A DNA stretch of 64,000 nt. Origin: Magicicada septendecula (taxonomy: Eukaryota; Arthropoda; Insecta; Hemiptera; Cicadidae). The notes below the pieces were generated by a model, which ran no database searches, was not told the DNA's origin, and worked only from the letters and a program-made list of their open reading frames with translations. The stretch spans positions 386,352,282 through 386,416,281 of the forward strand of contig CM068372.1 of NCBI GenBank assembly GCA_034769895.1, read 5' to 3'. The position numbers and the translations under genes were made by a program. This document shows positions 22,430 to 34,810 of the stretch, piece by piece (positions within the stretch are counted from its first letter, which is position 1; each line of letters starts with the position of its first letter).

Positions 22430-23210
22430 CATCTTCTTCTTTCTTAATGGTTTTAGGTTTAAGCGGCCTGTTCTTATCCCACAGTCCACCTTTTTTTAGA
22501 TCTACCAACTTTTCTTCTGCCTCTAGGGTTGTAATCTTTCTCCATCTTTGGTGTTCTACTTTTTTCCATTCTATCTACGTGTTGAATCCATTTCCTTCTC
22601 TATTCTTTGACCCTTTCATTAATTGCAAAATTATTTAAATCACTTCTTATCTATTAATTTCTTACATGATCTTATCTATTACACTTTTTAACTGATCTCA
22701 GAAATTTCATTTCTGCTGCTTGATTTTTCTGTATTTCTTTTTTACTTATGACCCAAGTTTCAGAACCATACAATAGTGTAGGTATTGGCATTGTTTTATA
22801 GAATTTTATTTGGGTTTCTTTTCTACATTTATTTCCCAAGTTTCTCCAAATCGTTCCACACATTCTTGTAAAATTCGTCACTTTATTTTCTATTTCTCTA
22901 CCTTGATCATAAGTAATGTCACGTCCAAGATAGTTGAAATGTCTTACTTGTTCTATGCATGTTCTGTCTATGCATATTTTTGTCCGAACCGGTTCATCAT
23001 CTTTAAAGGCCGTTACTTTTGTCTTTGATTCAGATATGTTCCAGTCATATTCTATAACCCTACTTTATGTAAGATGTATATTGTTTGTTGAAGTAAGAGT
23101 GTTTTCTGAAGTGGCGAATATAGCTTGGTCACCCGCAAAGAAAATGGTTTTCGAGCTTTTATTTTGGTGGATTTTAATACCGTCAGGTAAATGGTTTTTT
23201 GAGTTTCATC
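22430..23210 (-). pseudogene. LINE 3' end, longest copy of its subfamily
   Basis: Minus strand, from the RT-proximal side: EYDWNISESK-like connector, FHKSYKDG, then MTNFTRMCGTIWRN, KFYKTMPIPTLLYGSETW, AAEMKFLRSVKK, followed by stops and the terminus seen also at 17531 and 31620. Tail CATCACCATCTTCTTC at 22425-22440. Confidence 0.7.
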
Positions 23211-23669
23211 GTTTAAATAATAAGAATTTAAGACGCGGAAGAAACAACGATCTGTTCAGTATGTTGACGACGAACCAGTACGACGTACCCAGACAAGGGT
23301 TGTGTGTAGGTGAGGTAAGAGCACATCTCACCCGCAGGATGGGACCATACACCTCGGTTCTTGTCGACTATGTGCGTGCAAGCATCCGGAAAACCTCGCG
23401 TCGATATTAATAGCCCTCACTGCGCTGTATGTATATATGTAAGCGTCACCCTCTGTACATCCCATTAACGACGAGTTGTTTCCACACCGCTGCGCTTCCC
23501 CCGCCACCACTTACTTCTCGCTCTTCATTTTAACGCTCAACTACCACTCAGATTCATCCCTTTTCTACAACTAGTACATAAAACATTTCTGTATCTACTG
23601 TATGTGTCGCTTCCAGTCTGTATCACTGTAGCTCTATATGTCTTCCACTCGCTTTCTGACTGTATCATT

Positions 23670-24105
23670 AAACATTTAAAGAAGAAAACAAGGAAAGAGA
23701 CGCACTTGAAATATTATAATGTAATGGCCGTACCTCCTCAACTACTCTGTGCTAGTGAGACTTGGATTAGAAAGGCCAAAGATATATCTAAAATACAAGG
23801 AGGGGAAATGAGGTCCTTGAGGGCTGTAAAGAGTTGTACTAGGAGAGATCTTATCAGAAATGATCATATTAGAATGGAGCTAGGCACAGCTGAAAGCTTA
23901 AATGAGAAAGTCTCCCGGTACAAAACGGAGTTGGCGGTTACACGTAGAGAGAATGGATCAACTAGATTTTCAAGAAGAGCCCTTGACTATCTATCATCCA
24001 AGGGGGGAGAGAAGTGTGGGAAGACCCCGTAAGCGATGGATAGATGACTTCCATTGAGACTGGAACAGGCTACGAGCCTAAGCCGTAAAGGATGACGACG
24101 ACGAT
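23670..24105 (+). pseudogene. LINE C-terminal tail with GAC/GAT tail
   Basis: Frame of about 120 codons: KKKTRKETHLKYYNVMAV, LLCASETW, GGEMRSLRAVKSCTRRD, IRNDHIRMEL, ending near a frameshift after GGEKCGKTP. The tail at 24088-24105 is GATGACGACGACGATGAC. Confidence 0.65.
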
Positions 24106-24227
24106 GACACTATACGTGTCGATGTGTGAAAATGAGCAGACATGCTGACGTTAATTGTAGAGTATCGTCATCGGAAACACCGACTATGACGTGTTAGTAC
24201 AGCTTTGCTAAGAGAAATTTCACAGAC

Positions 24228-24575
24228 TTTTCCTTCTTCTTCAGCTCACGGAGTAGGCATTTCGCCTCTTCCGTTTTCACAGAGTATCTCTCCATGTCGC
24301 TCTCAGTCTCCCTACATCTCTTGTACCAAAGGGTCTATATCGAAACGCACCTTTAGGTAATCGTCTATCCTCCATTCTGTTCGGATGCAATAGGTCTGGA
24401 TGTTATAATTTATGGAAAATACCTGTAGCTCTCCTCTAATATCCTCATTGCGCAAACGATCCCGTCTCGTACAACCCTTTGTTCTTCTCAGAAACTTCAT
24501 TTCTAAAGTTTGAATCTGATTTTTAATCTTCTTCGTAGGAACCCATGTTTCACATCCATCCGGTTTTCTACTGTG
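24228..24575 (-). pseudogene. LINE C-terminal fragment
   Basis: Minus-strand frame with MKFLRRTKGCTRRDRL, RNEDIRGELQV; upstream residues give ETWVPTKKIKNQIQ. TTCTTCTTC at 24232-24241 is the tail. It lies head to head with the preceding plus-strand copy. Confidence 0.6.
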
Positions 24576-24599
24576 AAGAATTCTAGTAATTAATTACCA

Positions 24600-25010
24600 T
24601 CCCTTCGCAGAGGGCGACGTGACAGGACAGCTGTCTAGCCATTATGCGTTCTATCCCCACACGAGGGGTGCTCCAATCGCTCATCTCTGGCCGTTAAAGT
24701 GTCCGTTGTTACCGCGTGCACGGGCCTCTATAATATCCCTGGAAGTTGGAAATGAGATATCCATCTGGATCTTTAATGCGAAGGTTTCTCCTTCCTTCTT
24801 GCATCCTATGCCGTTGTCCAAATGATGGGCTACCCACCTTTAGGGGGATTTTCTTACCCAAGGCCGAGAGAGTATCCTAACCTCTACCTGCAATAACAAG
24901 CAGAGGAGGACATGTTATACCGGCTGTCACTCGGTCTCCAGAGCCGCGTTGCCCGAGAAGGTGCGGTTAGATATTTCCCTTTATTAAGGAATGAGACCAT
25001 AAGGCGTTAT
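24600..25010 (-). other. GC-rich block, possibly a LINE 5' region
   Basis: Higher GC than the surroundings; the minus strand reads GGCCTTGGGTAAGAAAATCC and neighbouring words without a long frame. Assignment to a LINE 5' untranslated region is a guess from composition. Confidence 0.3.
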
Positions 25011-25920
25011 TCATTTGGAAGACAAATTCACAAACCTGAAACTTATTAGTGATTTAGCAACAGTTGCAGCAATTGCTACGTTTATATCTTGACGACAATT
25101 TCGGTTCATTAAATATTCTTCTTTCTCGTGCCCCCTCAATCATGAGGCTTACAGTCTGTCGGTCTACTTAAAGTGGTACAACTCACGATCCACCAACACC
25201 GGGGAGAATTTACCCATCTTGTCACCATCTGCGGTGACGGCCACTTGATGGAGAGAAAATAGACAAGACTACTGTATTATTGTTTCTAGCGACAGAAGTG
25301 GGGAGGCACAACGAATTTGGTTTATTTATTTTATTCTCTATAGTTAGTTACATCTTAAACGGCATCAAGCGATCATTTAGTGGCGGTACTTCAGATACGG
25401 CGATAGTTTTCCTTTTCAGGGCAGAATGACTTGTGGACATTAGTCGGTCAAGTTTATAGTCTCTTTCTTATAATGGTTAATTAAGAAAACTCCCGAAAGA
25501 TTTGAGAAGCTTGGAGGAGAACAAAATATTTTGCTAGAAGTGCACAGAAATATAGCTGAGAATGATCTGAAATATTGAAGACGTGGACTGCATGGGCTTC
25601 AGGCCAACATTACATTTAGAATAATAAAATATCTAAATGTAGATAAGAAGATGTAGCAAGATTACACCTCTAAAACAGAAAATATCTGAATAAATCCTGT
25701 AAAATATGTGATCTCTGGTACAAGGCGGATGTAATAATGAGATTTAAGAAGATGTACACTTAATGAGGTAATCAATATATGAGTATAATAGTACAACTAC
25801 AGTAAGATGACTGAAATAACAGCGTGATTTATTTATATGTAAGTTAATAGTATTTTACACACGTACAATAATATTTAAATGAAAAATGTAATAAGTATAA
25901 ATAAATACAATTAATATTCT
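25011..25920. other. Unassigned stretch
   Basis: AT-rich sequence without frames or recognisable repeats. Confidence 0.4.
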
Positions 25921-25924
25921 TAGT

Positions 25925-27003
25925 GTGAAAATGGAGAAGAAAGAATTAAGTAAGCATAATTGTGAAACACACTGGAGCTTTGTAGATTTGACAAAAACTT
26001 TTGACAGTGTTAAAATGACATTGTTAAGGCGAATCCTTGATAGAAGAGGTTACTCTATACATCTTATAGAAACTGCAAAGAGCCTTTATGTAGAAACCAG
26101 TGTACGACTGGTTATAGGAGACAGGATGACTGACGACGTTCCCACTAATAAGGGAGTAAGACAAGGCTGCTGTAGATCGCCGACGCTTTTCAATATACAT
26201 ATAGGCGACATGTTTAAAGCATGGAAATCTTATGTTGACCCAGGGATTTTTTCTGAAAGTAATCTTTTTAAACTCCATTTTGTACGCAGATGATATGGTA
26301 ATAATTCAGGACAGCGAGAATAAACTACAGGTATCAATGTACATACAAAATCATTGTGTAATCAGCAGATGAATACGGCTTTCAAATATCAGCGGACAAG
26401 ACTAAAACAATTGCATTGAGAGGAAAGCAACCGGTAAAAACTGAGATAATTATAGATGGAAAGATTATGGAACAAGTCCGGCATTTCAAATATTTGGAGT
26501 GTTACGTTACATATGGGACACAAATTGATCTGGACGAAAAATTAAAAAGATTTTGGAATATCTGTGAACCTATTCACAGATACCTTAAAAATAAGAGAAA
26601 GGAGGAAACAAGGATAATGTTCTTTGACACTGTAGCGGTAACAGATTTGATGTATGGAGATGAAGCCAGAGTTATGACAGAAAGAGACAAGGTAAAGATT
26701 CAGGCAGCGGAGCTAAAGTTTATGAGGAGAGTACTCTGGGCTGTACCATTCTCGATAGAAAGAATAATGTGGATATAAGGACGGAACCGGGGGGTCAACC
26801 CATTGTTGGAATAGGTAAGGAGCAATAGAAGAAGGTGGTGTGAACATTTGGGAAGAATGACGTGTGACAGGATTCCAGTGCTATCAGTGGAATATAGACC
26901 GGTGGGGGAAGAGAGATGGAGTGCCGAGAGCGAAATGGGTCCCAAAACAGGTTCAGGATGAGCCTGATCCTTGAGGTTAATGATGCTGATTATGATGATG
27001 TGT
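25925..27003 (+). pseudogene. LINE RT fragment plus C-terminal tail
   Basis: The longest RT-containing LINE copy of its family here. The first frame shows FVDLTKTFDSVKM (box A, DLxKAFDxV), then GVRQGC-RSPTLFNIHI. After a frameshift near 26270 comes ILYADDMVIIQDSE (box C, catalytic DD kept). A later frame (26416-26778) gives IIIDGKIMEQVRHFKYLEC, then MYGDEARVMTE and AAELKFMRRV. The end is degenerate and followed by GATGCTGATTATGATGATG. Several frameshifts make it inactive. Confidence 0.75.
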
Positions 27004-27009
27004 AACGTT

Positions 27010-28470
27010 TTGGCCACGTTACAAATCCAGGGAACCCATCATAATTGACACTAGCCAATTATACGGGCTGCCTACGTTGTAACGAACTGAAATTAAACTC
27101 AACACAATTAACAATAATAATTAAGCTAATTATTAGGAAACAAGGGAAGGTATTTCACTGATTTATGCACTCACTTCAATGTGTAAAAAGATGACTTCTC
27201 TTTATTAACAAATGATATGAAAGGATCCCATAACATAATTATTTATACTAAAACATTCAAAAGGGTTTTCTGGAAAACTAGGGATCATATTGATCATGTA
27301 CTTTTACCTCGGATCCGAGTTTACTTTAAATATTGTAAAGACGTCTGAGTAATACTATGCTCATCTAGGAGCTTGCAAAGTTACATTTACCATTTGAAGA
27401 ATGGTATTATTTACTAATGGGATTATAATTAACATTTACATATTAACGTTACAACGTATGAGTATACATCTATTTGGTTTCATTTATTGTTTAAAGAAAA
27501 TTATAGTCTTTAAAAAGTCTCTTTCATCTATAAGTTATGGCTCAAGTGTAATTAACTCTCGATAGTCAAGCTATCGAGTCACCTTTACAATAAGTTGTGC
27601 TGTCCTCGTCCTTGGGTGTCACACTTGGGAATTCTGGTAGTCGGCGTCGTCATCTGGGTCGTGTCTTCGGCGAATACTTTATAGCTGGTTCACTGAGGAG
27701 ATTGAAGTAATGCTGGTTAAACTTGGGGTAGATCCACGTAGGTCTTGCTCAGCGTCGTAGGGGTCGTAGACGTCCATATGTACAGTTTATGCAGGTCACA
27801 TATTCACATGTAGAGTTGTACTGTAGTTTACATCTTGAGTAGAGACGTCATCTTGCTTGCGTGTTGTTAATTTTTCTTAACTTATTACATTTCTTAACAA
27901 AACCTTTCTACATTTTATATATTAAAAACTTCCTTCCCACGTTTTGTAGTGGTAGCTAACAGTTACATTTAACTTTAATCAACACATTTCTGAAGAGCTC
28001 TCGCTCGTAGGTGTGCACTGTCTGACGGCTGCATAGTAACTCTTTACTCGATTCGACTGGCACATTACAACGAAACGGAGCGAGTACTCCGCGATAATAT
28101 AGTTCCTATTTTTATTTAAATTGACATTATTATAACAAGAAGAAACAAATTAATTATACTTATTTAATTTACGGGAATTATTTTAACTACTACTCGTGCC
28201 TTCAAATTACTAATTACAAACATTACGATTTTTATACATTTCTAAGTTACAGACGGTTCGCTAAGCACGTTGAGTCCGGAATTAAACAGGTCAACGCATG
28301 ATGACTTACAAAAGGGTTAACTGTGATATTAACAGCTTTTTACAATTCGATTTTTTTATTAATTGTTTAGTTAGATTTTTCCATTTACCTCTCATACTTA
28401 TTCTGAGTTAGTACAGGGGCATTAGGTTTAATAGTGCGATTTAAAAATACTTAATTGCATTTTAATTTTT
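27010..28470. other. Unassigned stretch
   Basis: Starts TGTAACG directly after the LINE tail and has a loosely matching TTACA at 28070, but no target duplication or PBS, so an LTR cannot be supported. Confidence 0.35.
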
Positions 28471-28479
28471 TTTTATTAT

Positions 28480-28680
28480 TAAATATTTTATTATCAATTA
28501 ATCGTCACAGATGATATAAGTACATACAAAAAACAAATATAAATAATAAAATTAAAAAATATAAAAAAATATAAAAAATAATAAATATATAAATAAATAA
28601 AATAAAATAATTGTAAAAAATAATATAATAATATAAAAAATATAAATACGTACAAATAATATATTAATACACAAAAACTT
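28480..28680. repeat. A/T low-complexity block
   Basis: Irregular AAATA/ATAAAA repeats over about 200 bp. Confidence 0.85.
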
Positions 28681-28689
28681 TAGTACCTA

Positions 28690-30095
28690 TTTTTTAGTTA
28701 AGTTATTCTCGTTAGTTCAATATGACTTTCAAAGGTTTATTTTTTTAATAATTATTAAAGTCTGTTTGCTACTGACTTTTGAAAGTTTTTTTTTAATTCG
28801 AGAAAAACAGTTACCAAAACATTATTTTATCGGCGGTTTGTGAATGAATTTAATATTCTACGTAGTGTAGAAGACCGTATTCCGTTAACCGTATACCGTA
28901 TACTATAGGCTATTTCATTATCTACAAAAAAAAGAATTATAAATGCACTCGTCAGCGCTGCCGACAATCACCATCGCCAATAATCGAGAATCCATTGTAC
29001 CACTAACAACTGTGGTTGTCTTTCTTTCGAAGTCACCTAGTAATTTTTATGCTCATGCTTCTAAGCAATTAGTAACTAAGGTGGTACCAAACATTTGGGC
29101 TACACACTACCCTATCTGTATAAAGTTCATAATATTTCTTTTCCTTAAAATTTCACATCGTTGTTGACACTCCCAGCATCAAGTTGAATGATGTGACGCG
29201 ACATTTGTGAAAAGTGGTTCATCCGTCTTATGAAGTAATTCATCGATAGTGAGGGGGAGATTTTAAATGTAAGCCTGTGTAAGAAAATATGTCACATATG
29301 TAATGTAATGTCTCAGTCTTGTAAGACTGTGAGAAAATTTCACAACAAAGAAACTATAATTGTTCAAAACTGAAAACCAAATACATGTTTAACTAAACTT
29401 GATCTGTTAATTTTCGGGAATAAACTTTAGTAGGAAAAATAATAAAAACCAATAATTTTGCATTAGTGAGATTAGTCAGAGAACTTCTCATGGGAACCTA
29501 CTTTGTGTCAGCAACTTTGGTTTTATATATGTGATAATCTTGGATCCAAAACATCTATCCCTTCTTAACTTGTTAACAACCAATAAACAACTAAAAGGCT
29601 AATGGAAGGAAGAGCCAAAAGGAGAGGAAAAGGAGCTAATAAATATTGGTTACAGACGAATGGGACGAGTTTCTGAAGAGAATTCAAAGGTGAAGGAAAA
29701 GATGTGTGTCATAGTGCCAACAGCACGGTCGCCGCAACAAATCGGAAGAAAGGCTTTAAATATTTAAGAATAATAAATATGGAAGAACCATTAAATATTT
29801 AATGGTTTCGGAAGCGGGTGACTCTTTTGTAGAAATAAAATGTAATAAAAATGTAAATAAGTAACATTGTTTAAAACGAAGATACTCTTTTTGTGTATTT
29901 TATAATTAGCTTTACTAATTCTGTTTCTCAATTTAAGTGATTATTTATTAAAATTCAAACAACTTTAGGTCGATTGAACAATAAACAGAAAAATATCCTC
30001 TCAATTGCCGAACGAATTTACTTTTAACTTCTCCCTTCTCATCACCAACCGTGTTACATTGCGTAACACAGAGATACTGCTATGATGTAAAAATC
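28690..30095. other. Unassigned stretch
   Basis: Nothing recognised; short frames only. Confidence 0.4.
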
Positions 30096-30099
30096 TGAA

Positions 30100-30350
30100 A
30101 TAAATTGTTCGACACTAGAGAATATGAAATTGTTAACGTCAAGAGAAAACAAACGAGTACAGCTTGTCAGAACGTCCGGACTTGTAATTAGGCCGACAGT
30201 GAGTTCAATCTACTATATTAAATATACGCAGAATCCCCCGCGGCACTGGAAACAGTTATTTGTATGATAATATAGGGCTTCTGTGCGCCCAGAGAATGCA
30301 ACATAGTGAAACACAATTTCATGTACTTTAACGTTAGATGTAATTGGAGT
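30100..30350 (+). repeat. Dispersed repeat, copy 2 of a pair
   Basis: Partner of 20990-21260; shares CCCCCGCGGCACTG, TGTGCGCCCAGAGAA and flanking blocks in the same order and spacing. Confidence 0.6.
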
Positions 30351-31015
30351 TTTGGCTAGATGTAATTGGCTAGTAATTGGAGTTTTTCGTGTCCATTAAT
30401 GCAGTATTAGAACAATGCAAATATAAATTAGGTGAATATATTACTCGAGATGTGTCAGAGCAAACAGTTGACAAGTCATGTTCATGTGGTCTACGGCTAC
30501 CGTAGTTCGCACTATATCAAGCTGGTTTGGGGGTGCATTATAGCCTTAGTGAGTCTGACGGGCTTACTGTATTTACTAAAGAGTCTATACGTGGTAGTCC
30601 GGCTTTTTATTCCTGTAACTCGGTGTTTCCAAGGATCTTTGCTCTTGCAGACTGTACTCACTTACATGTTTAAGGAGATGTTTTATTAAATTATTGTATT
30701 AGTTAATTAATAACAATAACAGTTCCATTTTTTACCGCCTAAGTGTGTCTAGGATTTAGCCAGTGTAGTTTATTTTATATGGGACGTTCTGCGTACATAT
30801 AAGTACTGCATAGTTTATATGGAATAGTTTGTAGTTTATAATATATGGAACCACATAGTTTATAAGTTCATGAGATAGATATGTAAGTGATATAGAACAC
30901 GACGTACATGGCAGGCAGGACAAGGCTTACAAAATATTAAGGCATTTGAACCAAACGTAAAGGGATAACCTGAAGGTCAGTAATATCTCAGAACAACAAT
31001 GGTTTGAATACTACG
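30351..31015. other. Mostly unassigned; small SINE-like match
   Basis: TTTTTACCGCCTAA...GTCTAG at about 30730-30765 resembles the 3' end of the SINE at 40.0-40.5 kb. The rest is unrecognised. Confidence 0.35.
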
Positions 31016-31019
31016 AACA

Positions 31020-31740
31020 GCCACGGACCCAGGATCAAGTAGAAGAAACAATCTTTACTGAAATCAGTGATTGTGTGGACCCAATAACAATGGATGAATT
31101 GTTAGCTGCTATAGACCGCTGTATGAATAGAAAAACACCGGGCACTGATGGGCTGAACGTGGAGCTTATAAAGTGTGCACCAGCCTTGCTGCATGATCGT
31201 TTGCTGCAGTCCATTAATCTATGCTAGACCACTGGTCATGTTCCTAACGAGTGCGGTATTGCAAAGGCAATTCGTATATTCAAAAGAACTACAGAGGAGT
31301 GAGCCTTTAAAATACTTCATATAAATTATATGCATCTTTATTACGAACACGGTTGAATGCAATAAAGGAGGCCATGCTTTCAGGGGCCCAGAACGGTTTC
31401 AGGAAGGGCAGATCATGTTTAGATTGTATATCTACAATAGCCCAGCTCATTGAAAAGAATAGAGAGTATTAGCTGCCCACATACATAGCTTCCATCTACT
31501 TCGGGAAGGCGTTTGACAGAGTCAATCGGAGCAAACTATGGGGAGTAATGGCAAGGAAAGGTAGCTCACAACATAGAATGGAAGAAAGTAGAATACCGAA
31601 GATGGAAAAAGATTACAACCCTACAGGCAGAAGAAAAGTTGGTAGACTTAAGAAAAGATGAACTGTGGAATAGGAACAGGCCGCTAAACCCTAAACCCGT
31701 AAAGAAGAAGAAGAAGAAGAAGAAGAAGATGATGATGATG
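31020..31740 (+). pseudogene. Internally deleted LINE: RT start joined to the 3' end
   Basis: Plus strand shows MNRKTPGTDGLNVELIK, NYRGVSL-like residues, LSGAQNGFRKGRSCLD, then ASIYFGKAFDRVNRSKLW (box A), and immediately afterwards, near 31560-31600, the terminal segment with YNPTGRRKVGRLKKR and the CTGTGGAATAGGAACAGGCC terminus. Everything from box B to the C-terminal tail is missing. Tail (AAG)n(ATG)n at 31705-31740. Confidence 0.7.
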
Positions 31741-32077
31741 TATGCATATTTATGTTGTAGCTATACTTTTTAAAGTTTCTCTCCCTGATGTACACATTTT
31801 TTTAACAAAAGAATTATATTGAAATTTAATATACTGCTGTGTTGTCCAGCTGAAGTATTGTTAATACATTTTTATAATTCACTTGTTCTATATTGTAAAT
31901 AAATGTTTGCTGAATGTAAATTAAATCATAAAGAAATGTTTCGAGAAGTACTGGTTGAAAGTCGCAGCAAACGTGCAATATTTCACACTTCAATTCGTGA
32001 GATGGTTTTGTTACACAACAGGGCCAAATAACGGCTGCCCTGTAAACTTCAAAGTTTCCGCGGAGACAAGGGGAAAG

Positions 32078-32082
<5 letters not shown>

Positions 32083-32121
<39 letters not shown>
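32083..32121. repeat. (CA)n microsatellite
   Basis: Uninterrupted CA run of about 19 copies. Confidence 0.95.
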
Positions 32122-32126
<5 letters not shown>

Positions 32127-32394
32127 AGCACATGTCAAGCGAAAAATTACTGCCTTACCGTTTTGAAAAGTTTCTAAAGAAACTTAATCAAGTCAGCTCT
32201 GCCAGCAAAGCCTACTTCCACGTCCCCAAATGCGAAATACGCGTGGCCCCTGGAGAGCATGGCGTGCTGCAATAGATGTGCGTTATGTAACTATCGGAAG
32301 AGGCTGAAAGTCGAGTTTCCAGCGCCTTAAAACTGGAACTTTCGGCTAGGGGAGACAACCCCAACAGAAAACAGGACTGTTGACAACAGACGTG

Positions 32395-33230
32395 TGGTCG
32401 TGGATTTGAAAATAAAGGTGTGTGACAAGGGTGACCTATTTCGCCGACACTTTTTAATATCTACATGGATGACGTATTTCGGCAATGGACATCTAAAGCT
32501 GACTCGAGAATATCACTTCAGCGAAATACTGTTTTATGCATATGACATGGTAATAATGCAAAAAAACAGAAGATCATTTACAAAGGGCGATATTTACGTT
32601 CAGTAGCATTATACAAGACTACGGGCTACAGATCTCTGTTGGAAAATCTAAAACGAAATTATTTAAGGGCAGGTATCCTATAAGAAGTCGTGAATAATCA
32701 GATTTTGGATCACCTTAGTCATTTTAATTACCTGGGTTGTGATATCTCGTATGGAACCGATATTGATTGGGATAATAAAAACTAATGCAATTTAGACGCA
32801 TCTGTGGAACAGTTCATAGGTACCTGAAAAATAAAACACGAATAAAATTTTACAAAACCGTGGCTGTCCCCACATTCCTATATGCTAGTGAGACATAGAC
32901 TCTCTTGGTAAAAGGGACACAAAGGATGCAGGCAACTAAAATCAAATTTCTAAGAGGGACGCATGGTTGTTCTCTCCTGGATCGGAAATGTAACGAGGAT
33001 ATTAGACACGAATTAAACGTTGTATCGTTGCACCAGAAAATTGAAGACCATGGAAGGAGACGATGTGAGCACTTGAATCACATGGCTGATATCCGTCTAC
33101 CCGTGGCTGCCTTGGGTTATCACATTATACTGGAAAGAGAGATGTCGGTAGACCGAGGCGAAGGTGGGTTCCGGAACAGGTCTAGGGCCTAATCCGTAGT
33201 GGTGATGATGATGATGATGATGATGATGAC
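32395..33230 (+). pseudogene. LINE RT-to-tail fragment
   Basis: Starts at a degraded VCDKGDLFRR (box B, GVRQGDLxSP), YMDDVFRQW in the next frame, catalytic box YADD mutated to YAYD (AYDMVIMQK), LDHLSHFNYLGCDISYGTD, then KFYKTVAVPTFLYAS-T and a last frame with ATKIKFLRGTHGCSLLDR. Ends in (GAT)n at 33200-33229. Confidence 0.7.
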
Positions 33231-33266
33231 TTGCTCATGCGGTAGCATTTGTAACAACGCAAAAAA

Positions 33267-33267
<1 letters not shown>

Positions 33268-33312
<45 letters not shown>
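33268..33312. repeat. (TC)n(AC)n compound microsatellite
   Basis: TC run switching to AC run. Confidence 0.95.
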
Positions 33313-33317
<5 letters not shown>

Positions 33318-33319
33318 GT

Positions 33320-33990
33320 GTACAGTTATACGTACATACATATGTACATTTTTACTCAGTAAGTGTTTCGTCACAGAACCACAGATAGCAAGCACAAGGG
33401 CAATGGAGAGATAAGCAGGGTGAGGCTTGCAGCAAAGCAGAATAAGGTAGGCGGCAGGCAGCAGAATGGAGGCGGATTTAATAAAGAGATGATATTGTCC
33501 CCCACACACACGCGCCGCTGCCTTCTAAATCTGATTGTCCTTTTATTTACGTCAGCGTGTTATACCATTTTGTTGGGTGTTCAGTGGAAGCCCGGATGTT
33601 TACGGGTATCCCCCACAATCCTCAAATGTTGCGCGTGGAGAAGTTTGCGCACATAAGCAATCCACCAGCATTACATGTTGTAAGGTGTCAATAGTTTACT
33701 TGTTCCTCTGCTAGTTGTATGACTCTTCATTTTTGGACAGAAAAATATTTTAAAATCCGAAAGTTATTATTGTGTTTTTAGTGAAATTGATAAACCAATT
33801 AAATAGCACAAATGTTATTATAGAGCACTTTTTTATTATAAAGAAGCTGATATAATAAAACCATAGCAGAAAATAACGGTTATGACAAAAGAATAATAGT
33901 CTCCTTAATAAAAAAAAACGATGAAAATTAAAAGAATTTAAATTTATTTTTAAATTCCGCAGAGCCAGATCAGGGTAAACAAAATTTCAT
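33320..33990. other. Unassigned stretch
   Basis: No recognisable gene or element. Confidence 0.4.
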
Positions 33991-33994
33991 TTAA

Positions 33995-34400
33995 CAAATA
34001 TACATTCCGTTTATAACAGATAGGATTAATAATAGGTTAAAAAAGCATGATCTTAACATGGTATCAGCAAATAAACGTAATCTTTTTTCATTACTAGTAA
34101 AGAATAAAGAAAAAGCAAACATACTCGAGAAAAATGGAGTTTATAAATTACACTGTGCGCAATGCGATGCCATTTATATCGGACAATGTGGCCGTGCTCT
34201 GAAACATCGCATTTCCGAACATACAGTAAAAAGGCGATTTTAACCAATTCAGCCAATACAGGTTTTGCAGATCGTTGCTTACAACACAATCACTTCATAG
34301 ATACAAAAAACATAACACTACTCCACAACATACAGAAAGGCAAAAAAATGGATTTATGATCTCTATAGGCTGAAACAGCTGTCAGAGGTAAATAATAAAC
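33995..34400 (+). pseudogene. Penelope-like element C-terminus: GIY-YIG endonuclease, frameshifted
   Basis: Translation from about 33995 gives YIPFITDRINNRLKKHDLN, then an internal Met (34058) and the GIY-YIG core: GVYKL (from 34136), the C-x2-C pair HCAQC, YIGQCGR (34175), ALKHRISEH. GIY-YIG nucleases of PLEs cut target DNA for insertion. The frame breaks near 34240 (stop TAA after VKRRF) and continues one frame over with FADRCLQHNHFIDTKN and HNIQKGKKMDL before stops. The RT domain expected upstream is absent, so the copy is 5'-truncated as well as frameshifted. A PLE 3' region and hammerhead follow within 350 bp. Confidence 0.8.
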
Positions 34401-34409
34401 TGTGAAACT

Positions 34410-34500
34410 TACCAAGTGCTGTACGTTTTTAAAACCTTAGTATTAATATGTTTCACCAAGTGCCCAACGAGTTATCAATCAATATCGTGAATTCAATAGT
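34410..34500 (+). repeat. PLE 3' region shared with 14.1 kb
   Basis: TTTTTAAAACCTTAGTATTA and CACCAAGTGCCCAACGAG match 14095-14165 with few differences. Confidence 0.6.
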
Positions 34501-34699
34501 TTCCTATACATTGGACACGTCAAATCATGGAAAAAAGTGCTAGTAATCCCCGTACATGTTTATAATCTCCTTAAACTGTAGGGAACTGTAATTTTGAAAG
34601 AAATATGTTTACTCTACTAAGTAGGGTATCACCTCAACTAGCCTCAACTATTATTTATTTGTTTCGCCTCAACTAGGGGGGTAAGTTCGGCCTACCATC

Positions 34700-34810
34700 C
34701 CGAACAACTTTAAATTATTCTTACTACTGAGGAAGGCCTTCGTTGTGTGGCCGAAACGTCTAGTTATTTTAACACCAGTGACTGGTCGACCACGGCCCAA
34801 CATCTCAGAA
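34700..34810 (+). ncRNA. Hammerhead ribozyme of PLE type
   Basis: Core: stem I ACTA (34723-34726) pairing with TAGT (34761-34764); CTGAGGA (34727-34733, matching CUGANGA); one unpaired A; stem II GGCC (34735-34738) with GGCC (34749-34752); GAAAC (34753-34757); GTC cleavage triplet (34758-34760). Stem III is the self-complementary ACGT, suggesting dimer action. Downstream is the conserved GACCACGGCCCAAC block shared by the other loci. Hammerheads in PLE terminal repeats are established knowledge; activity here is inferred. Confidence 0.75.

Noticed and set aside
27003-28073. LTR candidate starting TGTAACG and ending TTACA
   Set aside because: The start merges with a LINE tail, flanks show no target duplication, and no PBS or purine tract was found.
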